Below, one piece after another: positions 46,698-56,270 of a DNA stretch of 64,000 bases. Both the position numbers and the translations under genes were made by a program. Numbering within the stretch: the first letter of the stretch is position 1; every line of letters starts with the position of its first letter. Below the pieces are notes generated by a model that ran no database searches, had not been told where the DNA came from, and saw only the letters and a program-made list of their open reading frames with translations. This stretch comes from Candidatus Heimdallarchaeota archaeon (GTDB lineage: Archaea > Asgardarchaeota > Heimdallarchaeia > JABLTI01). The stretch covers positions 1-64,000 of the forward strand of contig JAGXNT010000040.1 in assembly GCA_019894765.1 (NCBI GenBank). Direction: 5' to 3'.

Positions 46698-49358
46698 AGA
46701 ATCATCTTTATTATCTGGTTCTGTTTCTTCTGCTTCAGAAGGTTCTTCTTCTTGATCATCGACCGCTTTATGTGCGAGTTGTCGAATTTCTTCTCTTTTG
46801 ACTTCTTCATCAACAATCTCCATTTCACGATTCACAAGAATCTCTAGAATCTTATCGAAAGTTGCACTACAATCATCTATAATGCTTTCAGCTTCTAAAG
46901 TATCAATGTGAAGTGCTTCTTCATATCCTTTAATAAGTAGGAGAATAGTGGATGTCCAAATTGCTTTAGCTTCACCAAGAAGGGCTTGTGAATCAGTAGC
47001 AAATTCAGCTAAAGCTTCTCGAGAGGCGGTGCTGATTGTAAATGAAGTCATTTTCTTAATAAGAATTTCATCGAGTAGTTTGTCATAGTTCTTTAATGCT
47101 ACAATTGTTTCTTTCATTGTATCTTTCTTTGATTTGATAATATCATCAAAGGATGGAACATCTTCTTGAGATTTAGCTTTAGGTACTGCAGGTTTTTCTT
47201 CTACAACAACTTCTGTAGGTTCAGATGTGACTATAGTTGGAGGAGGAAGATCTTTACGTTTCTCCAGGATTGATTTAATTGCTTCCTTTTCTTCAGTTTC
47301 ATAATTCATTTTCTGACCTTTTTCAGTTTGAGTTGTGAAAAATTCTTTTTCATCACGCTCTAAGGCTTTTCTTTTTGAGCGATCCTTTGGCTTGAATTGA
47401 CGAGCTACAAGAACAGATAATCCAAGGAAAATTGCTAGTACCCCAAAACCTACACCTAGACCAATTAGCAAATCTTGATAATCACCAATATCACCTCCTA
47501 AATCAGGAAAGTCTTCTGGATCCAGAGGGTCTGTTCCATATCGATATTCATCAAAATCAGAAGCACCATCTCCATCGGTATCTGCAAGAATAGGATTAGT
47601 TCCTAAATAAAACTCAGTTTCTGTAGCAAGACCATCTCCGTCGGGATCTGCAGTAATGTCATCCCAAGTAGTAGGATCTAAGCTCCATTGTACTTCATAA
47701 TTGTCAGGTAAGTTATCAGCATCTGTATCGATATCCAATGGATCTGTACTGTAATCATTTACTTCCGAACCATCTGAGAGTGTGTCGCCATCGGAATCAG
47801 GGTTAATTGGATTTGTACCCTCTAAGTATTCTTCAAGATTAGTTAAATCGTCATTATCATAATCGAGTGAAGCATCAGTGGAATTGTTAGGATCGAAATT
47901 GTAATCCACTTCATAGAAATCAGGCATCAAATCGCTATCGGAATCAGAGCTTAAAGGATTTGTTTGATAAATATTTACTTCAGCTCCATCTGGTAATAAG
48001 TCATCGTCGGAATCTGCATCGAGAGGATTTGTACCATAGGTATTTATCTCATCATAATCAGACAAACCATCGGAATCAGAGTCAAGAGCGCCATATGCTA
48101 AATAAACTTCTGTTGTATCACTTTGATATTCTTCTGTATATGCAAAATAAAGGGTTCCATTCAAATCTGCTGTTAACGAAGGATCATGGGCTGGTTTATC
48201 TATAGAACTTATGCGTTGATTCGCTCCCCAACTCGTTGTATTTGTGTTCTTGTGTCTTAAATAAATTGTATTTCGATTACTTGCATATTGCTCAAAAACT
48301 AAAATATTATTGCCTACTGTATCAGCACAAATATCATAATCGCTGTTTGGTGCTAAGTATGAATTTACCACAATTGGAGAAGACCATAATCCTGCTCCTT
48401 GCTTCGCTTGAGCATAACTATAATATAGATTTGTGGATGTACCGTTATCTCTGAAGAGGAGAAGGAGTTTCTTACTCGAGTTATCAAAAGTTAGCTTTGG
48501 ATTAATAGGAGCATACGCTACAGTTGTGATTTTTTCCTCAGCAGTCCAAGAAGAACCTTCATCAAGATAGGAATAATAGATTTCTTGTTCACTAGCTCTA
48601 TTATCTACCCACATTAAGTGGAGAGTGTTATTTTCATCAAAAGCTAATGTTGGGGGTGAATTAGTTAAAACATCTGCTCCGTTTGTAATCCTAGTAGTTG
48701 GAGTACTCCAGCTATCATCAGTTGCATTATAATTGGTATAGTAAAGATCCCCGTCCACATTATCAGTTGTATCTATCCAAACTAAATGAACTAATCCATC
48801 TAAACCAAGAATAGTGACTGGACAAGTAGAATTTCCACTATTACTAACAACACTTTCTTTTGATTGAACAGAAATTTCATTCTCAACTGGAACATCATTT
48901 ATATCATAATTGTCAACAGAAAACTCATCAAAAATTAAGTGAATTGTTCCATTCTTATCTGGTGTAGGATTATAACCCATTAGCATTGTATCAGTTACTG
49001 ATGCCACATCAATAGTTGAACCCCAAGAAGTACTTGAATTTCCAATAGCAAATTTTACGGAACTTATTGCTGCTGGTGTAAAAGGTTGAAATAAATCGAC
49101 CCAAGAAACACTAACTCTTTGAGTATCTGGGTTGTAAAAAATTTTTGTATGAGTTGAATTCAAGCCAGTACTTGAGATTTTAAAATTCTCTTCTAAGAGA
49201 ATATTTTTTGGAGAGAACACTAGTTGGTAATCACTTTGATTATCTTTCAAAGGAATGACGTTATTTGAAATACTTTTTTGATTTATTATTAGAAAAGATA
49301 GCATAACGGTGAGACTAAGAAATCCTACAATGTACTTTGCTCTTACTTTCTGTGACAT
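46689..49358 (-). CDS. surface protein with propeller-like domain, calcium-binding type 3 repeats, membrane helix and cytosolic tail
   Basis: Signal-anchor near residues 8-26. Residues 70-420 contain recurring strands with HLVWID, LHLMWVDN and YYSYL, resembling sialidase-like propellers. About six thrombospondin type 3 (DxDxDxxxD) calcium repeats follow (about 424-620). One membrane helix (about 632-655) leads to a long cytosolic tail (656-890) with a helical domain around 730-840 and an acidic end. A related gene lies at 56.3 kb, but that protein has only a short tail. The propeller-repeat-helix-tail order suggests an outside sensor or adhesin that reports inwards, which is inference. Confidence 0.8.
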   Translation of the reverse strand: MSQKVRAKYIVGFLSLTVMLSFLIINQKSISNNVIPLKDNQSDYQLVFSPKNILLEENFKISSTGLNSTHTKIFYNPDTQRVSVSWVDLFQPFTPAAISSVKFAIGNSSTSWGSTIDVASVTDTMLMGYNPTPDKNGTIHLIFDEFSVDNYDINDVPVENEISVQSKESVVSNSGNSTCPVTILGLDGLVHLVWIDTTDNVDGDLYYTNYNATDDSWSTPTTRITNGADVLTNSPPTLAFDENNTLHLMWVDNRASEQEIYYSYLDEGSSWTAEEKITTVAYAPINPKLTFDNSSKKLLLLFRDNGTSTNLYYSYAQAKQGAGLWSSPIVVNSYLAPNSDYDICADTVGNNILVFEQYASNRNTIYLRHKNTNTTSWGANQRISSIDKPAHDPSLTADLNGTLYFAYTEEYQSDTTEVYLAYGALDSDSDGLSDYDEINTYGTNPLDADSDDDLLPDGAEVNIYQTNPLSSDSDSDLMPDFYEVDYNFDPNNSTDASLDYDNDDLTNLEEYLEGTNPINPDSDGDTLSDGSEVNDYSTDPLDIDTDADNLPDNYEVQWSLDPTTWDDITADPDGDGLATETEFYLGTNPILADTDGDGASDFDEYRYGTDPLDPEDFPDLGGDIGDYQDLLIGLGVGFGVLAIFLGLSVLVARQFKPKDRSKRKALERDEKEFFTTQTEKGQKMNYETEEKEAIKSILEKRKDLPPPTIVTSEPTEVVVEEKPAVPKAKSQEDVPSFDDIIKSKKDTMKETIVALKNYDKLLDEILIKKMTSFTISTASREALAEFATDSQALLGEAKAIWTSTILLLIKGYEEALHIDTLEAESIIDDCSATFDKILEILVNREMEIVDEEVKREEIRQLAHKAVDDQEEEPSEAEETEPDNKDDSEV

Positions 49359-49510
49359 CAACTTACAAACTTCCTACGCATTACTCTATACCTTAGAACC
49401 TACAAGAAAAAAAGCTTTGTATACAAGACCTTTTGAAAATAACAATAATCAAGTCTTAGAAAAGTCTTAAATAATCCATTTAATCGCTTTTGATTTATTA
49501 GGTGCTACTA

Positions 49511-49999
49511 ATGGCAAACCAAGAAATCAAATGTCTTATCGAAGGAGGAAAAGCTTCTCCAGCTCCACCACTAGGACCAGCCTTAGGTCCAACAGGAGTA
49601 AACATAGGTGCAGTTATCGGCAAAATCAATCAAGAAACCTCTCAATTTAGAGGTATGAAGGTACCAGTTACAATCATCATAAAACCTGACAAATCTTTTG
49701 AATTAAAAGTTGGTCTTCCTACTACCAGTGGACTTGTTATGAAAGAAGCAGGATTATCCAAAGGTGGTCATGGTTCTACAGAAGAAGTTCCAGAAGAGCA
49801 GTTTATTGGCAACATAACCATGGATCAAGTCTTGAAAATTGCAGAAATCAAGAAAGCAGGTAGTTTCGCAATATCAACTAAAACTCTAGTGAAAGAGATT
49901 CTAGGAACCGTGCTTAGCTGCAAAGTCTCTTGTGAAGGCAAAGATCCTCGTGAAGTTCAAAAAGAAGTCGATAAAGGTGTCTATGATAGTCGTTTCTAG
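49511..49999 (+). CDS. rpl11: 50S ribosomal protein L11
   Basis: Binds 23S rRNA at the GTPase-associated centre. It starts MANQEIKCLIEGGKASPAPPLGPALGP, the invariant family region, and has DVxGTxxSxG-like ILGTVLSC and the C-terminal RNA-binding helices. ATG 49511 was chosen over GTG 49502. In most archaea L11 lies beside nusG, L1 and P0; none is next to it here. The stop TAG lies inside a six-base hairpin. Confidence 0.97.
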   Translation: MANQEIKCLIEGGKASPAPPLGPALGPTGVNIGAVIGKINQETSQFRGMKVPVTIIIKPDKSFELKVGLPTTSGLVMKEAGLSKGGHGSTEEVPEEQFIGNITMDQVLKIAEIKKAGSFAISTKTLVKEILGTVLSCKVSCEGKDPREVQKEVDKGVYDSRF

Positions 50000-50008
50000 T
50001 TTTAGAAA
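49993..50008 (+). terminator. hairpin spanning the rpl11 stop codon
   Basis: Six-base stem TTTCTA / TAGAAA with a four-base loop; the TAG stop (49997-49999) is within the 5' arm and loop. Weak A+T stem, no T-run directly behind. Confidence 0.3.
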
Positions 50009-50164
50009 TTAAATACTGACACCACCCAAACTTTTATTTTTCCCTTATTTTGAATAAAAGCTGTATATGCTATAAAGCATATATTTGAGCCGAAAAAAGT
50101 CGAACAAACCGTATGATTGTAAGGTTTCAAAATCAAATGAAGATTATTTGAAACTATGTAAGAG

Positions 50165-52297
50165 GTGTTAAGAATTAAGAAATATCCTGGCTTGAAATAC
50201 ATGTTTGAGCCTAAAACTATCGCAGTTATTGGTGCTTCTAAGAAACCCGGAAAGATTGGATACGAAATTATGGATAACATAATCTCATATGGATTTAAGG
50301 GTGAATTATATCCAATCAATTTGAAAGAAACAGAGATTCTTGGTAAGAAAGTCTATAAAACGATTACTGATGTTCCTGGTGAAGTAGATTTAGCAGTAAT
50401 ATCAATTCCCGCAAAATTTGTTCCTGCTGTTTTTGAGGAATGTGGTAAGAAAGGAGTAAAATCTGTGGCATTAATCACTAGTGGTTTTGCTGAAGTAGGT
50501 GACCACAAAACAGAAGAAAAACTAGTGAAAATCGCTGAAAAATATAATATGCCATTCATCGGTCCAAACATTTTTGGTATTGTCTATGCTCCTTCTAATC
50601 TAAATGCTTCCTTTGGTCCCGCTGATGTTAAACCCGGAAAATTAGCTTTTATTACTCAAAGTGGTGCTTTGGGGATTGCTTTGATGGGTTGGACAATTAC
50701 TAATAAAATTGGTCTCTCATCGATCATTAGTATTGGAAACAAAGCACAAATTGGTGAGAGTGAACTTATGTTCAACTACTTGAAAGATGATCCAAATACA
50801 ACAGCTATACTTCTGTATGTTGAAGGATTAAGAGAAGGACAAGTAGCTATGAAAATTTTCAAAGATGTTGGATTGAAAAAACCAATCATTGCTTTGAAAT
50901 CAGGACGCTCTGTGAGAGGAGCAGTTGCAGCTGCAAGTCATACTGGTAGTCTTGCAGGTTCTGATATGATTTATTCAGCAGCTTTCAAACAAATGGGTGT
51001 GCTAAGAGCAATTGATGCTTCTGAAGCATTCGATTGGGCAAGATGTATAACAAATAATCCTCGACCTGAAGGAAAGAATGTCGTAATCATCACTAATGGT
51101 GGTGGTGTAGGCGTTATGGCAACAGATGCAGCTGAAGATGTTGATCTAGACCTTTACGATGATCAAGAAAAACTGAAAGAACTCTTTTTCAAACCAGATA
51201 TTATGCCACCTTTTGGTTCCACAAAGAATCCAATTGATATTACTGGTGGTGGAGGTGAATTGGCTTATAAGAAAGCTATTGAAGCTGCTTTTCAAGCGAA
51301 AGAAATTCATGCCATTGTTGTTCTCTACTGCCAAACTGCTACAACAAATCCTGATTTACTAGCTAATTATGTGATCGAGGAAGTAGAGGCTCATAAGAAC
51401 AATAAACCATTTGTTATTGCCAGCATTGGCGGAGAAGCGGTAGAAGAAATGGTTGACAAATTAAATGAGCAAAATATCCCTGCTTATGATTTACCAGAAA
51501 AAGCAATATCCTCATTGGCTGCATTATTCCGTTGGGATGAATTCATAGAAGAACATGAGAAAATAGGCGAACTAAAACCAATGCAATTACCAGTGAAGGA
51601 AATTAAAGCAATCATCAGAAAAGTAAGAAAAGAAGGACGAGTGCAAATGCTTGAAAATGAATCCAAAGAGATATTCAATTTGTGCAATTTAGAAGTTCCT
51701 CGTTATGATCTTGCACAGAATGCTGATGATGCAGTAGAAATTGCTAAAGTTGTTGGTTTTCCAGTTGTTATGAAAGTTGTATCAGCGGATATTATTCATA
51801 AAAGCGAAGCTGGGGCTGTTATCGTTAACATTAAAGATATCTTTGCTGTGGAAGATGCTTTTAACGAAATAGTAGCGAATTCTCTAAAATACAATCCAGA
51901 CGCTAAAATCCGTGGAATCTTAGTCACTGAAATGGTACCAAAAGCAACTGAAGTAATTATTGGTGTATCAAGGGATCCATCCTTCGGACCTGTTGTCATG
52001 TTTGGTCTTGGTGGGATTTATGTAGAAATCTTGAAAGATGTTATCTTCCGAGTAGCTCCATTTGGGAAAGAGGAAGCTCAACATATGATTGATGGTATAA
52101 AATCCAAAGATATGTTGTATGGTGCGAGAGGTCAAAATCTAGTTGATGTTGAAGCTCTTAACAAAACAATTTGTGTTATCAGTCAATTAGTCTCACAAAT
52201 TGATGACATACAAGAATTGGATATTAATCCCTTATTTGCCATGGAAAAAGGTGTCAGTGTGGTTGATGCTAGAATTACACTAACAGACAAGGAATAA
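50165..52297 (+). CDS. ADP-forming acyl-CoA (acetyl-CoA) synthetase, fused alpha-beta
   Basis: Makes ATP while releasing an organic acid from its CoA thioester, an energy step in peptide fermentation. The N-terminal CoA-binding domain starts IAVIGASKKPGKIG; the phosphohistidine loop is ASHTGSLAG (about 258-266). The C-terminal ATP-grasp half begins around residue 485 and holds VGFPVVMKVVS and GVSRDPSFGPVVMFGLGG. The fused order is common in archaea. GTG 50165 is the nominal start; ATG 50201 is another candidate. Confidence 0.93.
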   Translation: MLRIKKYPGLKYMFEPKTIAVIGASKKPGKIGYEIMDNIISYGFKGELYPINLKETEILGKKVYKTITDVPGEVDLAVISIPAKFVPAVFEECGKKGVKSVALITSGFAEVGDHKTEEKLVKIAEKYNMPFIGPNIFGIVYAPSNLNASFGPADVKPGKLAFITQSGALGIALMGWTITNKIGLSSIISIGNKAQIGESELMFNYLKDDPNTTAILLYVEGLREGQVAMKIFKDVGLKKPIIALKSGRSVRGAVAAASHTGSLAGSDMIYSAAFKQMGVLRAIDASEAFDWARCITNNPRPEGKNVVIITNGGGVGVMATDAAEDVDLDLYDDQEKLKELFFKPDIMPPFGSTKNPIDITGGGGELAYKKAIEAAFQAKEIHAIVVLYCQTATTNPDLLANYVIEEVEAHKNNKPFVIASIGGEAVEEMVDKLNEQNIPAYDLPEKAISSLAALFRWDEFIEEHEKIGELKPMQLPVKEIKAIIRKVRKEGRVQMLENESKEIFNLCNLEVPRYDLAQNADDAVEIAKVVGFPVVMKVVSADIIHKSEAGAVIVNIKDIFAVEDAFNEIVANSLKYNPDAKIRGILVTEMVPKATEVIIGVSRDPSFGPVVMFGLGGIYVEILKDVIFRVAPFGKEEAQHMIDGIKSKDMLYGARGQNLVDVEALNKTICVISQLVSQIDDIQELDINPLFAMEKGVSVVDARITLTDKE

Positions 52298-52300
52298 ACT

Positions 52301-52340
52301 AAGTGAATTCTTATTCACTTCTATTTCTTTTTTTTATTTT
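52301..52340 (+). terminator. hairpin and T-run after the acyl-CoA synthetase gene
   Basis: Eight-base perfect stem AAGTGAAT / ATTCACTT with loop TCTT, then a T-rich tract with a run of nine Ts. It lies three bases after the stop codon. Confidence 0.65.
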
Positions 52341-52422
52341 AAGAAAAAATTAGTACTAGATAATTTAAAGAACAAGAAAGACCATCAGAAAAAGCTGAAG
52401 AGTGTGTTGAATATAACTGAAG

Positions 52423-53601
52423 GTGGGTAAAACCATATACAAATTCTATTACCGAAACGGACTACAATTCGATTTTCCCGATAACCAAAAATTGTTAATT
52501 GATGGTAAAAGCTCGAAAATTCCGTTCAATGCGCAAACAATTGTAACTCATGCTCATTCAGATCACTTTGCTTTTATGTATTCAAATCCAAGAACCAGAG
52601 CCACACAAGAAACCATCGATTTATTCTTGTGTCAGAAAAAACCCACAGGGCCCATAGATTTTCAACCTACAGGTTTTAATGAGAATATTGTTTTTGATCC
52701 TGACATACCTAATCTAGATGTGAAATTAGTTTCTTCAGGTCATGTATTAGGTTCAGCTTCTGTTTCAGTTAATTATAATGATAAAGTCATTTTATTCACC
52801 AGTGACATTGGTGGTAGAGGACAATTAACAATAAAAGAACCTGTAACAAAAATTGATGCTGATATTCTTGTTATAGAAGCTACATTTGGTTCTCCTGAAT
52901 TAGTTTTTCCATCTCGAGAAGAAATTTCTATGGAAATTCTGAAATGGTCAGCTGATGTTATAAAAGAGAAACGGAATGTGGTATTTTCAGCTGGCAAACT
53001 TGGTTCCGCTCAAGAACTCATCAAGATGTTTAACAATCTCACTAACCTCAGAGTTGTTACTCATGGAGAAGTTACCCCTGTGAGTGAAGTGTATCAAAAA
53101 CATGGCATACCTCTTGAGTATTTTGATTCAAAATCAGAAGAAGGTCGAGAAATACTTCGAGACGGGGAAGCAATAGTCATACAGCCTCGAGACAAGAAAA
53201 TAGTTCCATATTTCATTAAGGAACATGTCAATTATCGAAGTGCAATTGTCACAGGAATGGCTTCTAGGTTTATTTACAAGGATTTTGATGCTGCATTCCC
53301 TCTATCTTCACATGCCAATTATCATGAGTTAATTGAGTATATCCAAGAAGTATCTCCAGAGCTTATTTTTACAATGTATGGTCTTGAGGAGAAATTAGCT
53401 AAGGCAATTACCAATGAATTGGGAATCCCTGCAATTCCTTTAAGGAAAAAGGACGAACAAACCAAACATGATATACCAAAAATGCCTATTGCTCAATCGA
53501 AAAAGAAAACTGAAAGAGAACTCCCAAAACCAGCAATAGAGAAAAAATCATTGGAAGATGATGCAAAGAAGAAAACTACACTTGATGATTACTTTAACTG
53601 A
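52423..53601 (+). CDS. metallo-beta-lactamase-fold nuclease with C-terminal PCNA-box
   Basis: The MBL domain (about 1-200) has the metal motif THAHSDH (about 44-50), SSGHVLGSAS (about 107) and FTSDIGGRG, then a beta-CASP-like segment and PLSSHANYHEL (about 290). This fits exonucleases of the Artemis/SNM1 type or of the archaeal exonuclease group, acting on DNA or RNA. The last 60 residues are basic and disordered and end KTTLDDYFN. That matches the PCNA-interacting PIP-box pattern K/Q-x-x-L-x-x-aromatic-aromatic, pointing to a replication or repair role. GTG 52423 follows GAAGG. A ParB-like gene follows after 21 bases. Confidence 0.88.
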   Translation: MGKTIYKFYYRNGLQFDFPDNQKLLIDGKSSKIPFNAQTIVTHAHSDHFAFMYSNPRTRATQETIDLFLCQKKPTGPIDFQPTGFNENIVFDPDIPNLDVKLVSSGHVLGSASVSVNYNDKVILFTSDIGGRGQLTIKEPVTKIDADILVIEATFGSPELVFPSREEISMEILKWSADVIKEKRNVVFSAGKLGSAQELIKMFNNLTNLRVVTHGEVTPVSEVYQKHGIPLEYFDSKSEEGREILRDGEAIVIQPRDKKIVPYFIKEHVNYRSAIVTGMASRFIYKDFDAAFPLSSHANYHELIEYIQEVSPELIFTMYGLEEKLAKAITNELGIPAIPLRKKDEQTKHDIPKMPIAQSKKKTERELPKPAIEKKSLEDDAKKKTTLDDYFN

Positions 53602-53622
53602 TTAATTGGAGCAAGACTGCAA

Positions 53623-54039
53623 ATGGAATCTATTTTTCTCATGTCTTTAAAAGACATACAACCAAGTCAACTTTATATTAGTACGAAAAAACTTGCGAAA
53701 ATCCAAGAAAAAATAGATCCAAACAATAAAGAGAGTCTTGAGATAATTCCCGTGAAGAAACTGGGAAATGATATTATTTATTCGGATGGGCATACAAGAG
53801 CTTATGCTGCTCATCTTTTAGGTTGGCAAGAAGTAAGAGTTGAGTGGGAAACTGAGGAACTGGATTGGGAAATGTATGAAATTTGTGTTGATTGGTGTAA
53901 AACAGATGGAATCTACACAATAGCTGACTTAAGCTCTCGAGTAATAAGTCATAAGGATTACGAGATTCTATGGTATGAACGTTGTAATCAACTAAAAAAA
54001 CAGATGGAAGAAAAGAGAGGGAAAAATACGGTTAAGTAA
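53623..54039 (+). CDS. small ParB/sulfiredoxin-like domain protein
   Basis: About 138 residues. It has the ParB-type pattern: IQPSQLYIS, IPVKKLGNDIIYSDGHTRAYAAHLLG, and VRVEWET. The DGHTRAYAA loop is the conserved nucleotide- or phosphate-binding loop of the ParB/Srx superfamily. There is no helix-turn-helix DNA-binding domain. Some free-standing members are kinases or nucleases, but the role here is not known. It is close behind the MBL nuclease and probably cotranscribed. Confidence 0.75.
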   Translation: MESIFLMSLKDIQPSQLYISTKKLAKIQEKIDPNNKESLEIIPVKKLGNDIIYSDGHTRAYAAHLLGWQEVRVEWETEELDWEMYEICVDWCKTDGIYTIADLSSRVISHKDYEILWYERCNQLKKQMEEKRGKNTVK

Positions 54040-54904
54040 TTTTACCATATTTGATATCTTTGGCTTTAACAACCTCTACTCCATATTTAGAACAACCATC
54101 TTTTATTATCTGAATTTGATCAGCATTCAAACTGCTCCTATCAATAATTGCCCATTCCACTTTTTCAACAGTTTTCTCAATCATTTGCTCGACTATTTGT
54201 ACTGTTAGATTTGGTTTTCGATATTTTGGTAAAATATGACCAACTGCAACTGGGGTAACTTCCATTAATTCATCAAACCTAGTTGCATAATGTCCGCCAC
54301 CAAAACAAATACTCGGTTTAATTATCTTTTCTTCTTTGTTAAGACAAATGTTCATAATGGTCTTTGCAACAGCTAAAACTGCTTTTTCATTTTTGTATTC
54401 AGTTTCGGTGCTACCAACTTCAATAAAAACTAGCGGTGTTTTCAAAGAGGTTGGTCCATGATGCGTAGCTTCAACAGTTACATCAAAATCAGTCAATTCC
54501 AATAATTCCTTTTCTTCAACTAATCCAAGATACGATTCTCTAATTGCTCTTGTAGAAGCGAATGATAATTCTAAGGGATTACCACCATGACTATTATCTT
54601 CAGATAGGTTTCCAGTAACATGTGTTAATAAACTGGGTTTATTTGCTTCACTTTTATGACGAGAGCCATAGAGGAGTAAGTCTGCTTCTAACACATCACT
54701 ATGGTTTGCATCAATTACATCCTTTTCAGAATAAACTAATCGAATGTTCTTAAACTCATAAATCGGTGTTCCATCAAATATCTCATTAGTTTCAACAAAA
54801 TCCCAATGTTTAAGCAATATTTTGCGAATAATTACACCACAGATATTTTGTTTTGTTGTCAGTATTACTGGTTTTTCTAATTTCAATTTGTGACACCAAT
54901 CCAC
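54032..54904 (-). CDS. dtdA: D-aminoacyl-tRNA deacylase, GEK1 type
   Basis: Removes D-amino acids wrongly attached to tRNA. Family signatures include LTHVTGNLSEDNSHGG (about 95-110), ASTRAIRESYLGL (about 120) and VEATHHGP (about 140), plus VFIEVGSTETEY and CFGGGHYATRF, the residues expected to bind zinc and substrate. About 290 residues, the archaeal/plant class. Its 3' end overlaps the convergent ParB-like gene by eight bases. Confidence 0.93.
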   Translation of the reverse strand: MDWCHKLKLEKPVILTTKQNICGVIIRKILLKHWDFVETNEIFDGTPIYEFKNIRLVYSEKDVIDANHSDVLEADLLLYGSRHKSEANKPSLLTHVTGNLSEDNSHGGNPLELSFASTRAIRESYLGLVEEKELLELTDFDVTVEATHHGPTSLKTPLVFIEVGSTETEYKNEKAVLAVAKTIMNICLNKEEKIIKPSICFGGGHYATRFDELMEVTPVAVGHILPKYRKPNLTVQIVEQMIEKTVEKVEWAIIDRSSLNADQIQIIKDGCSKYGVEVVKAKDIKYGKIT

Positions 54905-54925
54905 GGATTTAAAGAAGAAAAATCA

Positions 54926-54967
54926 GAGGGAAGATCCCTCACTTATAGCTTAATCGCTCATTAAAGC
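54926..54967 (-). terminator. stem-loops at the argF end
   Basis: Two hairpins: GAGGG / CCCTC at 54926-54940 and GCTTAAT / ATTA-A-AGC (one bulge) at 54948-54967, the second containing the argF stop codon. They lie between argF and dtdA, both on the minus strand. Confidence 0.45.
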
Positions 54968-55891
54968 AAGCATAACTGCTTTCTGTGAATGTTTTCGGTT
55001 TTCAGCTTCATCGAAAACAACACTTTGTTTACTATCAATGACTTCATCAGTTACTTCATACCCACGATGAGCTGGTAGACAGTGTAAGAAAATTGCATCA
55101 TTCTTTGCATAACTCATCAACTTTGCATCAACAGAATAGGCTTTGAAAGCTTTTAAGCGAATATCTTTCTGTGATTCATCGCCCATGGAAATCCAAGTAT
55201 CGGTATAAACAACATCTGCATCTTTGACTCCAGCTGGTATGTCTTTAGTTACTTCAACTTTGGTACCCATTTTCTCAGCGATCTTCGCTACCTTTTTAGT
55301 TATTTCAGCATCGGGTTGGTAATCATCAGGACAAACAATTGTTACATCCATACCCATTTTTGTACAACCAATCATGAGTGATTGAGCAACATTGTTACCA
55401 TCTCCGACATACACAAGTTTCAAACCTTTTAGTTTACCTTTGTGTTCTCGGATGGTTTGTAGATCAGCTAAAATTTGGCAAGGATGGTAAAGATCGCATA
55501 GCCCATTTATTACTGGAATAGTTGAGTGTTCAGCGAGGTCAGTAAGAGTTTTATGCTTATAGACTCGAGCCATAATTCCTCCAAGATATCTTGAGAGAAC
55601 TTGCCCGGTGTCGGATGTGGATTCACCAGTCCCAACAAGTTGAGTATCACGAAAACTCAAGAAGAGAGGTTGACCACCTAATTCCCAGATTCCAGTTTCA
55701 AAGGAAACTCTGGTTCTTGTTGAAGTTTTCTGAAACATCATCCCTAGACTCTTTTTAAGGGGCTTTCGATTTGGATGCCCCCCATGTTTATTAAATTCCT
55801 CTTTGAGCTCATCCCCAAGATCTAGAAGATAAATAATCTCTTCAGGGGTATAATCAAAAAGAGTTAGTAAATGACGCCCTTTTAGGTTCAT
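54950..55891 (-). CDS. argF: ornithine carbamoyltransferase
   Basis: Forms citrulline from ornithine and carbamoyl phosphate, or runs in reverse in arginine breakdown. Carbamoyl-phosphate motif STRTR (57-61), the HPCQILADL region (about 136), DxxxSMG (about 230) and the HCLPAHRG motif (about 270) are all present. Length 313 fits. No arginine operon is near. Direction cannot be judged from sequence. Confidence 0.96.
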   Translation of the reverse strand: MNLKGRHLLTLFDYTPEEIIYLLDLGDELKEEFNKHGGHPNRKPLKKSLGMMFQKTSTRTRVSFETGIWELGGQPLFLSFRDTQLVGTGESTSDTGQVLSRYLGGIMARVYKHKTLTDLAEHSTIPVINGLCDLYHPCQILADLQTIREHKGKLKGLKLVYVGDGNNVAQSLMIGCTKMGMDVTIVCPDDYQPDAEITKKVAKIAEKMGTKVEVTKDIPAGVKDADVVYTDTWISMGDESQKDIRLKAFKAYSVDAKLMSYAKNDAIFLHCLPAHRGYEVTDEVIDSKQSVVFDEAENRKHSQKAVMLALMSD

Positions 55892-56270
55892 TTTTTATTC
55901 CTCGTTCCATTTTTTATCTCATATACAACAGATAAAATACTATTTTTACAATCTATTGTAGCTTGAGTTCTTTTCACTTCTGTCGACCGAGGAAAAGATA
56001 ATCTCGGGTTTGGTTTTTCACACTCTAAAGTAACTAATAAAATGTTCGACTCAACTTGAAAATGATTCCGAAAGGAAATTTTTCGTAAAAGAATCGATTT
56101 TTCCTACAAAACTGCTATTACATTTTTTTCAGACAAGATTCTGAACTGAAATACTTTTAAGATATCTTTCTCATATATATAAGAAAGAGTAATACAAAGA
56201 TTATAAAATATTAAATATTCAATAAAAAATAAAGTGGCAAATTAAAGTAGGTTATAGAGTTGCATTATTA
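55892..56270. promoter_or_regulatory. 379-base divergent region with palindromic site
   Basis: No gene seen. It contains a hairpin CCGAG / CTCGG near 55987-56007 and a palindrome CTTTCT-(10 bases)-AGAAAG at 56166-56187, whose centre is an alternating AT stretch. The latter is about 85-105 bases ahead of the surface-protein start and could be a TATA region overlapped by an operator. Confidence 0.35.
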
